Below are positions 52,856-62,400 of a stretch of 64,000 nt of DNA, one piece after another. The translations under genes were made by a program, and so were the position numbers. The stretch spans positions 251,009 through 315,008 of the forward strand of contig QJNS01000039.1 of assembly GCA_004154925.1 (NCBI GenBank). Direction: 5' to 3'. Below the pieces are notes generated by a model. The model did not search any database. It saw nothing but the letters and a program-made list of their open reading frames with translations, and was not told the origin of the DNA. This DNA comes from Monosporascus cannonballus (Eukaryota; Ascomycota; Sordariomycetes; Xylariales). How positions within the stretch are numbered: position 1 is the stretch's first letter; each line of letters opens with the position of its first letter.

Positions 52856-53241
52856 TATAACGGTTAAACGGTTTAACCAACTATTAAACCTTAAGTTGAC
52901 AGATTTATATTAATAGGAATATCGTAAAAATCTAAGTAATAAATATAGTAACATATTACGTCTTGTAATATTAAAGGTACTTTGGGTAACGATATTATAT
53001 TGCAAATTAAAACTATTTAAATTATGGAATTAATAAGCGTATATATTTTTTTCTTTTAGCTGGATTATTACTAGTAAGTTGGTGATCCGGCTTACTGGTT
53101 TACCACCAATAAGTTGGTGATCCGGCTCACTGGCTTACCACCAGTAAGTTGGTGATCTATCACGTAATCTGATCTACATAGTTTTTTTGGCCCTTTCCGT
53201 TGCGACCGTTCCTGAAGGCCGTAGCTTGTCAGGTCGTAACA
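52856..53241 (-). repeat. E6 right (5') LTR
   Basis: Inner start TATAACGGTTAAACGG is mutated; the outer end CAGGTCGTAACA is clean. Three type-1 units at about 53057-53160. Confidence 0.88.
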
Positions 53242-53663
53242 AAAAACTTTTTATAAATATTTATTTTCGTAATTCAATTATAATCTCACTTATAATATTT
53301 TTACGGAAATACCTAACTTTTTTTATTCCTTTCTGGCATTACTTAATAATCGTACGGGAATAATTTTCACCAATATATCGACTTAATAGTAGCCGGCATT
53401 TTTTGCGTTATTTCTTGCGTTTTAAATTAAGCTATCTCGGCGTCATTATATATATTAATAAAAATTAAGATAATTTGCTTATTTAGATTTGCTAAGGACT
53501 TTAACTAGCTTTTTTTCCTTATTATTAACGACCTAGATTATCTCTGTCTATTTTTGGTATAAGAGGGCCGGTAACCGACCTGTATGCCGGCCGATATCGT
53601 ATAGATAACCTACATAGATTAAATAATAAAAAACGAAAATACCTGTAATTAAAAGTCGGAATT

Positions 53664-53987
53664 TTGCACATAATCCGGGCCGAACCTGGTAAAAAAATTA
53701 ATGGAGATGCCGAATCGATGTTAACCAGTAATTCCCGACGGATTAATTACGCTAATGCAAATAACCCAAAAAGGTACCGAACCATTTTTAATATTACGGA
53801 ACCCCAAAATTTGACCTCATCTAAGTTACTTTTAGGACTATCAAAGTATGCTTCCAACATAAGAGATACGAGATTAACTGTTAAAGTCTCGTTTAGACGC
53901 CCAAAAATTACACCAAACGTGCTGATATTTTGTTGCCAGCGAGTTATCTTGCCCTGTCTTACAAAAAAGCGGATATATCCTTGCTAA
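53664..53987 (+). CDS. Hypothetical 107-codon frame, unrecognised
   Basis: Starts at an ATG just inside the GC-normal zone and ends CLTKKRIYPC. Basic and polar, without signal peptide, membrane segment or known motif. Long enough to be worth listing, but chance is a real possibility in 3 kb of gene-poor sequence. Nothing in the flanks suggests a promoter. Confidence 0.25.
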   Translation: MHIIRAEPGKKINGDAESMLTSNSRRINYANANNPKRYRTIFNITEPQNLTSSKLLLGLSKYASNIRDTRLTVKVSFRRPKITPNVLIFCCQRVILPCLTKKRIYPC

Positions 53988-55122
53988 CCCAGGTGTATTA
54001 ATAATATGTGTATTGCGATTTTGAGCGGTAAAAAGGGAGGTCGCTTTCCAGAACTACCTTACTGTACGGCTTTCCTGTAAGAACCCTCGGTGGAGCGACT
54101 AAACATCTAGGCTAGGGCTGCCCTTTATGAACATTGCTTCGAACGTTGTTATCGGGACTTTTTCTTGTAATAGCGTACTGCAGCATATATCCTATGCCTA
54201 TCACGCTTTATGGTTAGGATCTGCGACAATCTTAGCCAGTGGATACCGCTCCTTTCGCCCGATGTTTTTTCCATCAAGGCCGGGTGATGGATTCGGTACG
54301 GCGTGAATTAACTGTATCGGGTACATGGCATAAACCTGACCCCTTTTTGCAAACGTTACGGCATCTGCGCAGCGGAAGGGCTGATGGCAAGAAAGGGAAA
54401 CGGGGGGAATTATCCAAATCAGCATGGCCGCTTTCCAGAGCTAGCGCGGAAGGGCCGAAATACCTGGTCTGAAAGGACCCAGAGGGTATGTCAAGTAAGA
54501 AGGCCTCAGGCGCATGCACTCATACACGTTGGTTGATGGGAGGTTCATTCGGCGGGAAGCAAGGGGGATGGCGCGAAGAGACTTCCTAGGAAGTCATCTA
54601 ACAAAGGGACCCGAAAACGGAAATACATTCCTGCATAGCCATCCAATGCTACCCCTCAATATTCGAGGATTTCTCTATCAATCGCCCTGAGCGCTGACGC
54701 CCACTGCGCGCCAACAATGATATCTTTAGAGCTTTCCTTCCAAGTCGTCAGATATATCGACGATCTCTCGTGTTTGGGTTATTAGCAAGCCCCTGACATT
54801 GCATGCGAAGCCCAACACTGGTAATGCGTTACTCGCATACGTTTCATCAGGCGATTGTTTAGTCTGGGCGAAATGCCAACTTTGTAACAGCCCTCCCAAG
54901 CGGAACCAATCAGTTGCAGTGCCACCAGCATGGTAAGGTTTATGATTGGTCTTCAGAGGTTGAGGGGGAGGGGCGGACGGCGGGGCGTGAAGGCGGGGCG
55001 CATAAAGATACATCATGTGATGTATGGGACCTCGTCATAGCATTCCTACCACAATGCTGCATCCACCAATAGCGACAGTTGGCTATCTATATATAACAGC
55101 TCCGTTCAAACAATAACGAACC

Positions 55123-55197
55123 ATGGTATTAATTAATATAACTAAAACAGCAACCCCAGGCCCACCCGTTGGTGCAGCGGCATCCCGAGATTACTGA
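55123..55197 (+). CDS. Possible short frame or first exon with TATA-like box
   Basis: ACCATGG context at 55121-55126 and TATATATAA at 55088-55096, followed by 24 codons (MVLINITKTATPGPP...) to a TGA. It could be the start of a decayed or spliced gene. No convincing donor or homologue was seen. Confidence 0.2.
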   Translation: MVLINITKTATPGPPVGAAASRDY

Positions 55198-56338
55198 AGT
55201 TAGACTATTTTAGCTTACTATTCCCGTAAATCCGACAGGTAGTGCGGGGGCGGGAGGCAAATGGGGGCTGGAATGGGTTTTTGAAATGCAGGTTAGTAGC
55301 TGATTTTCTATGCTTCTGACCTGGTCGACCGGATGCCAGCCGCGTTTTGATATTTGGGAGAGAAGCGGACCTAATTATTAGTTCGCACGAGGCTGTGTGC
55401 GACGTTTCCAACGAAAGGATCTACTATCTGCCACTAAAACTATTAACTATATTTATCCAAGGCGTAAGGTTCTTCTCTACTAACAACCTCATCAAGAAAC
55501 TGATAAAGTTACCTAAATACCTTATTAGCCCATAAACCTATGGATAGGATATAATGGATTGAAAAGGGTATTTGTTCTTAAACTTCGCGGTTTTCGCTCA
55601 GAATCTTCCTATTTATTCTTATATGGTGAAAGTCTTAAGGTAAGGGCCGAGCATCGGACCTCAGTCGTCATTATAACAAAGCAGCCACTCATAATAAACC
55701 AAGGCCGTCACACACGATACAATCTCTCACAGGTTTCAGGATACTCTTAGTTTAATTCGAGTTAATATAGGGTAGGGCAGTTCGCGGCGATAATAACGGC
55801 GAGGCTCGAAATAATGCCATCAATTCATCGGACAGGGCAGAGTTATTTACAGTAAAGGCCGGGGTATACTATGTAGCGATAAAGGCGCTAAGTTGAATTC
55901 CGAGGTTATACAAGGCGCTAAGGCGATGCTGCAAAGAGGCAGCGGCGTATGTTTTAAAAATAGATTCGAAAAGAGAGGTGGTATGAGATATCAGTAGGCT
56001 GCGGGCGTATTTGCATAAAGGATCCGCGTATTTTGAGTAGGTAGCACCGTTACCTCTACCATTAGGTCGAAGCAATGTAAAAGAGTACAGGTGTAAGATA
56101 TGAAATGACTTAGATGGTACGGAGGGGCGAGAATTTGACCTTATGTATCGGAGGGAATTCTTTTATAAAAGAAGTAATAAGAAGCTGAGATAGGGCCTTA
56201 TAATTATCGTAAAGGATTTATTTATTGCGCCGCGGGGAGACTGAAGTGTGATGTAAAAGGATATTTATATTTTGGGGCCTGGAAGGATGTAACATTGCAG
56301 GTCTGAAACTTAGGTAATTGTATGGGTTCTTGAAAAGG

Positions 56339-56347
56339 TATATAAAT
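56339..56347 (+). promoter_or_regulatory. TATA box upstream of the metallopeptidase relic
   Basis: TATATAAAT about 85 bases upstream of the ATG at 56427, in otherwise mixed sequence. The position suits a fungal core promoter. Confidence 0.5.
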
Positions 56348-56426
56348 AACGTAGATGATTATCAGGAATTGATTTTGATATCCTTTGTCCTGGAGTCTGG
56401 CAACATTTGCTTTTTAACATCCCATA

Positions 56427-57803
56427 ATGCGGTCCAACATCTTCCTATTTTTCAGGCTTTGGGCTCTTATTTCCACCCCCTCCTTCACTATCGCCCAAGA
56501 CGACGATGTTGACTATAACGAAGTCTGGAACTATGCCCCGGACTTCTTTAACGATAAATTCCCCCCGTACCCGGATCTTAAAGATGAAAGCGGCAATAAC
56601 ATCACCGTCGAGAACATCCGCGGGACGCACCTTTTCGGCTGGAAGGGCTGCGGCAACGAGGAGGTTAACAAAATCACGCGGGCGTACAAGGACTTCCACA
56701 CGCTTACGAGCCAGGACGGGGTACACAAGAACATCGACTGGGCGTATGCGGCGGCGGTGAATTTTTGGAGGCCGAATGCGGGATAAAACAAGATTCCGGA
56801 TAATACGCGTAAGGAGATTCAGCGTAAGTTATTAATATTAGACTTGGTTACTTTTATCCCGTTCCTAACGAGTTGTTATGTAGAAATCTTCGAAGCCGCA
56901 AACGAAATGTGGTTATACTGGTGGTTATATCAGCCCCCCCCCTCCCCCCTGGCTTTCCTGGCGCCAGTTCTGGATCGAAATCCGCTGCAGCGATAGCAAG
57001 CAAGGCAGTGATAGCTCCGACCCGATAACGTTTGCGGCGACGCGAAGCCCGACCGGGACCACTGCCCCTACCGCGCGCCCCTCCAGTCCGGCAAACCGAC
57101 TTTCCAGGCGTAAAGCGCCCCGACGGGCAAGTACAGCAAGATCACCTTTTGCAACGACTTTTTCAACCTCGATACGTTCGAAGAGTCCATAAGCAAAAAC
57201 CGGCCTGCGAACCAGAAGAAGCGGCTAAATAAGTGGGATAACCAGGCGCGATCTTTCTTGTATGAAATTACGCATCTGGATTATTTCATGAATGCCGGGC
57301 CGGGGGATAAGAATAAGAGCCCGTATGTGTCGGATTTGGAGATAAGGTATACGGACAGGGGGAATACGGAGTAGCATGGGGCGCATGGGCCGTATAATGC
57401 GCGCGTATTGACGAATTACCGGGATCCGGATCCGCAGTACTCGGGGTACTACACGCAGAGAAACGCGGATAATTATGCGTGGTTTGCGCGGCTAAGTATA
57501 TTAAGATCATGGAGGAATACAGTAATGAAAGCGGGTGGATGACGGGGGGAACGATTAAGGATGTGTGTATTGTTTATGATATCCGGGGGGGCCCTAGAAG
57601 GGGAGAAGCCGTATGAGGGGTGGTATAAGGGGCAGGGGGAAATGGAGTGTAAGGAGACGGATACGAATGCGATTGGAGGCGAAGAAAGTGCGTTGCATGG
57701 GACATGTACGTGCTGGTATAAAAAGTATGAGTGGTTAACGGAGGTGTTTAAGAAGCCCGAAAGTGGCAATTGTGCGGATGTGGACAAGGAGGATATCTAT
57801 TAG
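56427..57803 (+). pseudogene. Decayed gene for a secreted M35-like metallopeptidase
   Basis: The ATG at 56427 opens a hydrophobic signal-peptide-like start with a plausible cleavage after FTIA, then an acidic mature region. A downstream frame (about 57120-57480) reads ITFCNDFFNLDTFEES, YEITHLDYF, HGAHGPYNARVL and RNADNYAWFARL. This is the layout of fungal M35/lysine-specific metallo-endopeptidase-like secreted proteins, with the zinc HExxH now YEITH (57261-57275). In-frame stops occur at 56784 (TAA) and 57372 (TAG), plus one near 57111, and the frame shifts near a poly-C run (56934-56946), near 57020 and near 57493. The C-terminal frame 57561-57803 is Cys-rich. Stops and the His-to-Tyr change all fit C-to-T in CA, so RIP or a similar process touched it. 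The exact family is an inference. Confidence 0.7.
56824..56883 (+). other. Probable intron of the metallopeptidase relic
   Basis: GTAAGT donor at 56824, CTAAC branch-like site at about 56864 and TAG acceptor ending 56883. At 60 bases it is typical of filamentous fungi. Splicing would join KEIQ to IFEAANEMW in one frame. Confidence 0.6.
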
Positions 57804-57914
57804 GCAAGATAGTCTCTGAGCAGCTCAGCTGCATAGTACCTATCCATGGATAAGTAGGTAAACTTCATTATTGCTAGAGGCAGTAACGGCAAACAACCTC
57901 TTTAAGCCTTGTCC

Positions 57915-58610
57915 TTAACGCCCCCCGTACGGCATATAAACCAGCGGCCCAACCTCTCCCGTCTCTTTACCCTCCCAGGCATTCAAACACGCCCCCCCTT
58001 CATATTCCTCCACCCTTTCGAAGAACCTTCCCCCCAACTCCCTCAAAATCGCCCCCTTCTGTTGCATATCCCGCGCTAGCGCCACCTTCGCGGCCCCTAC
58101 CGGCGGGAGATTCCCCCTTTCCTGCCACCCCCTCATTATCGTCTCAAACTCGGCAACCCAGAACCCCTTCCCGTCGGGCAGCCACGCGACGTTCACCCAG
58201 CGACGTTCCATTTTTGTCGGTGAGGGCTGCTCCCCGTCCTCGAGGGCTTGGATCTCCACGTCGAGGTCTTCGGCGACGCCGCAGACAAAGGCGTAGCGGG
58301 CGTGGCTGTCGAACCACTTGGCCCCGAGGAGGAGGAGGCGTTTGCAGAAGGCGTCTTCGAGGTCTTGGTCGGGGTTGCGGTGGGAGTAGGAGGAGAAGTC
58401 GGTGGCGTCGAGGTTGAGGAAGGTGAGGTCCAGGGCTGTGACACGGGGGAGAACAATGAGGCCGCCGCGCGAGGGCCAGCCCCAGAGGTCGACGGCGGAA
58501 AGAGAGATGGCGGCGCGGGTGGTGGAGGGAGGGGGGCGTTTGTTCGGTGCGCCGAGGCGGGAGCGGTCGGGGTTGGGAAGTTGGCGGTCTTTCGGGGTTC
58601 GCATCGTCAT
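57915..58610 (-). CDS. Uncharacterised 231-residue protein
   Basis: An intact GC-rich frame starting at the ATG of MTMRTPKD and ending MPYGGR, with no stop or frameshift. The first 35 residues are basic and Pro-rich. The rest looks like a folded soluble domain, with WPSRGGLIVLPRV near 44-56, CKRLLLLGAKW near 88-98, a WLPDGKGFW stretch near 143-151 and an acidic helix at the end. No signal peptide or membrane segment. It does not match a family I can name. It lies convergent with the metallopeptidase relic (ends 112 bases apart) and about 410 bases from E7. Overlapping plus-strand frames are GC-driven shadows. Confidence 0.75.
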   Translation of the reverse strand: MTMRTPKDRQLPNPDRSRLGAPNKRPPPSTTRAAISLSAVDLWGWPSRGGLIVLPRVTALDLTFLNLDATDFSSYSHRNPDQDLEDAFCKRLLLLGAKWFDSHARYAFVCGVAEDLDVEIQALEDGEQPSPTKMERRWVNVAWLPDGKGFWVAEFETIMRGWQERGNLPPVGAAKVALARDMQQKGAILRELGGRFFERVEEYEGGACLNAWEGKETGEVGPLVYMPYGGR

Positions 58611-59021
58611 AAGTGTGGCAGGTGATGTTGTAAGAGGGAAAATGAGTCGGACAGTAAGAATCCGCAGATGCCGGATTTAGGAGGCAGGGATTTGTTAGTG
58701 GCCGGTACCGTAGGCCAGAGATTCTAAATTAAGAAACCAACGTAACGGGTTTTCAATATACATAAGTGTTAATGACCTCTTGATAATCGTTTCGTTCTAT
58801 ATACCGGCTTGTGACGCTGACTTAGAGTTGCTTATACTAACGCCAGTATTGTTACGAAGTTGCTATCTGGGTTAATGCTTTACTTTTCGTATAAATAGTT
58901 AAGAAAGTCCATACTTATAGCTCTGTCGGCACTTTAAAAAACCCTTTTCCAAGGTCCTAATTCGGTAACCTCGCAAATTCAATTACATAATCTTAGCTCC
59001 ACTTCGTATATATTAAATACA
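58611..59021. other. Upstream region of the 231-codon gene, up to E7
   Basis: Probably holds the minus-strand promoter of the 231-codon gene. Composition turns AT-rich after about 58740. No clear element was recognised. Confidence 0.4.
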
Positions 59022-59437
59022 TTTGACGGCTAGGCGGTTTAACCAACTATTAAACCTTAGTTATACGGGTTTATGTTACCAGGAATATCGGGGGAAATTA
59101 AGCAATAAATACAATAACCTATTACGTTTCGTAATATTAAAAGCGTTTTGAATAACGAATTATTATTATAAACTAAATTTATTTAAATTATGGAAATAAT
59201 AAATATATGTATTGTATTTCGGCTTAAAATATTTTTAATTAGCTTAAAAATATTTAAATAATTAAGTTCTTTTAAGGCTTTTTAAACTTTCTATAACTTA
59301 ATTAATTTAACGTCCTTAAATTAATAATAAGGTTTAAACTTATTAAGTTAATTACGTAATTTCTTGGCGTAAGTCGGGGTTTATTTCTTTTAGGGCTTCG
59401 ACTATCCGTAAAAGGCCAAAATCGTTAAGTTATAATA
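59022..59437 (-). repeat. E7 left (3') LTR
   Basis: Starts TTTGACGGCTAGGCGG (outer end clean) and ends GTTATAATA. 416 bp. The module at about 59216-59410 resembles that of E2 and E4 (TTAAG-type), heavily mutated. Confidence 0.8.
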
Positions 59438-62400
59438 CGATCTCTCTTTTTTTAAAATCTTCGTTTTTAAAAATCAAATTATTTATTTATTAATTTTTAA
59501 TAAATAATTTTGTTTTTTATATATTTATTATATCGGGTCGTATTAAAAAATGTCGTTTTCGTAAATATATTAATATTTTAATTTTATTATGTTATCGAAT
59601 TTTTCTTATTTGTGTTATAAATCTAAAAAAAGATTTATAAGGCTTATTACAATTCAGAAAAATATGTACGTTATATTAAGTACGGAGGCCCTTATAGCTT
59701 TTTAGTCGTTTCTAATTTAAATATAATAAATTTGTTATAGAAAAACGTTTTAAAACTGGAAAAATATATTATTAAAACAACTATTAAGAATTTAATAACA
59801 TATAAATAAATTATTTGGTCGTTTAAACCGTTTACGAAAGCAAAAAAAGCTTTTCCGTAATCGTAATATCAAGATGTTTTATCGAAGTATCCAAGGTATA
59901 GAAGTTATAGAGGAATATAAGTGCCTTAAAAAGGAACAAAAATAATTGGAGGTTGCCGTTACGGCTATTACGTTAATGTAGGCCGCAGCCGACTAGCTCG
60001 ATTTCCCGGTTATTAATTGGTTAATTATTAACCAGGACGCGCCCGTCGTTATTAATAAAAGTTCTTTAGCAGGCGTTAAACGTTAATAAGAATTTTGGTA
60101 GGTTCCTAGGTGTTTTCGGAATTCGAATGCTTTTTTTATTTGATTAGATACTGGATAAGTCCGTTTTGTTTCCGTATATTAAGGATTTTTTTCATTTTGT
60201 ATCCTTATTTATTTTTTTATTTTTATGTCGTTTTATACCGTATATACTTTAATTATATTTTTATTAATTCGAATAAAAATACGTAAAAAATTAAATAAAA
60301 TCTGATTTTTGATAATAATTTTAATTAATAATTATTTTTTGAGATTTTCTTAGCGACTTTATATGGACCGATATATTTGAAATCGACTTTTTTATTAGGT
60401 TATTTTATTTAAATATTTTTTTAGTAACCAGAAAAACTGTTTCCCTTTTTTCGAAAATTAATTTTTTAATTTTCTTTAGTTACAATATTTATTTTTTTAA
60501 TTATGTACGAAATTTAAATTTAGTTTTATTTCTTAATATAATTATCGTAATTATTTTAACATTAAATTGGTTTGATATTAATTAAACCGTTATGATACTT
60601 TCTTTGATAAATATTTGAAATAAAACCAAAATATATATTTATTGATATTATTTTGATATTTTCGTAATAATTAAGATTATAAATTAGTTATGCGATTAAT
60701 AATTTTTGAACTTAATTATTTTATTCTATATTAATATAATATCGCAATTCAATTTTATGGTATAATTCGTTCGTTTTATTTATTTATTTGTTTATAATTT
60801 AGAAGCATTAAATGGTTTGTAATTTAAATCGATTTATATTATAAGGGCTTATTAAAATTTAAATATAAATATCGATTTTTTATTTGAAATAAAATTTATT
60901 TATAATTCGTATATTTTAAAACCGTATTTTAAAAAAAATATTATTTATTCGGCGTTTATATTCTTATAATATAATAAAAAATGGAAAATTTCGTAAATTA
61001 ATCGACGATTACGAAAATGCTTTTATAATATATTTCTATAACTGGATTCCTTGATGTAAAAAGTTTAATAATAAAGTCGAATATTATTAAATATTATGGA
61101 CGTTTTATAACTGGTAATAGCTATAGTTTTTTATATAGCTTATGTTATTAAACCTTTGTTTTGGTATAAATATCGCATTATTATATGGTTTTGTGTATTA
61201 TTAAATTTACTTTAAGAAAGAAATATATGCGTTAAAACTGTTTTAAAGTTTTATACATCTCTGGATATTTATATAACTAATATTCGTATATGTTGTATAT
61301 TAGATCTTTTTGGTTTCTTTCTGGAATTTGTATCTTATTTATTTTTTGGATTTTTAGAAAACCGTCGTTATATTACTGGATTTTCTGGTATATATCAAAG
61401 AGCATTACTCGAACTATCGCAATTTGTTACGGACGTAAATATCCTTTTATAATGGTATCGAAAATTATATGGCTAACTTTGACCAATTTCTTTTCGAGGT
61501 TTAATTATTTGATTAAGGCGTTTGCTCTATTATTCTTTAAGCTTTTTCTATAGATAATAACGAAATCGAATTTCGCCAATTTTCCGCATAACGAAGTTAT
61601 CGTTCTGTAAATTCTTTGGTCGTGGTAAATCGGATAAGATTTTAACAATCAGTATAAACCTTAATCTGGTACAAGTTTCCCTTTAGGAAATATCTAAATT
61701 CTCGAAATACCATAATAATAGCCATAAATTCCTTATTTGGAATGCCATAATTAAATATGGTTTTTTTAATTTATATTAAAAAACGCAATAAGGTATAATT
61801 TGCTTTAATTATATCGTTGCTCGATTATTACGCTTAACGTATAATCCGAAATATCGGTTTTTAGTTCGACGAGCCGGTTTAAATCGTACATAATTAATAT
61901 TAGTTCGTTAATAATTATATTTTTACTATTCTAAAATATTTTTTTCGTATTTGGTATTTATTTAAATTCTTTTGCTTTTTTCGTAAGGTTTTTTTAAAAG
62001 TATAGCTATTTTGTTAAAATTTTAAATAAACTTTCTATAATAATTGGCAAATCCAAGAAGTACCTATATCTCTTTAATTATAGTTGGCGTCTGCTATTCT
62101 GTAATTATAGCGATTTTCTTAAAGTTTATTCTGATATATCCTAAGCTAATAATATATTCTAGATACTTTATTTTCTGAACGTAAAACTTTTTTTTTGCAT
62201 TAATAAATAGCCTTATGTCCTATAAAACTTAAAAAACTTTATAAATATATTATATAGATATTCTTTCCGTTATTTAAAAAATTAAAATATTATCAAGATA
62301 ATAAACGACGAAAACATCGAGGTATTCCCGTAATACATAATTAATTATCCGTTAAAAAGTTGCTAATACGTTCGTAAATTCTATTAGTATAACTAAATAC

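Larger units (their letters stand above)
46536..53241 (-). mobile_element. Gypsy chromovirus E6, minus strand, full length
   Basis: 6,706 bp, LTRs 46536-46921 and 52856-53241 (386 bp each), target duplication AAAAA (46531-46535 and 53242-53246). Both LTRs carry the type-1 palindromic U3 module. Minus-strand relics: chromodomain near 47570-47640, integrase near 48430-48540, reverse transcriptase at 49699-49959. The primer-binding site beside the right LTR reads CGTTATAAGTTTTT on the minus strand. The outer ends of both LTRs are clean while the inner ends are mutated. Confidence 0.92.
53247..56338. other. Transition zone, AT-rich to GC-normal; no recognised gene
   Basis: AT-rich to about 53640, then near-normal composition. 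Several open frames of 62-107 codons overlap on both strands (for example 54239-54472 plus, 54274-54519 minus, 54726-55016 minus, 55205-55411 minus, 55347-55535 plus). None shows a recognisable domain, and none has a consistent codon bias. This may be single-copy intergenic DNA or old gene remnants. Confidence 0.5.

Noticed and set aside
53560..53640. Second copy of the X left end (GGCCGGTAACCGACC resembles its start)
   Set aside because: Similarity covers only about 20 bases and does not continue into the X leader.
54201..54519. Overlapping frames on both strands
   Set aside because: Three frames of 74-81 codons cover the same 300 bases on opposite strands, with no domain or signal to choose one.
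58214..58680. Three overlapping GC-rich plus-strand frames of 67-125 codons
   Set aside because: Complement of the 231-codon minus-strand gene; Gly/Arg-rich by composition, with no domain.
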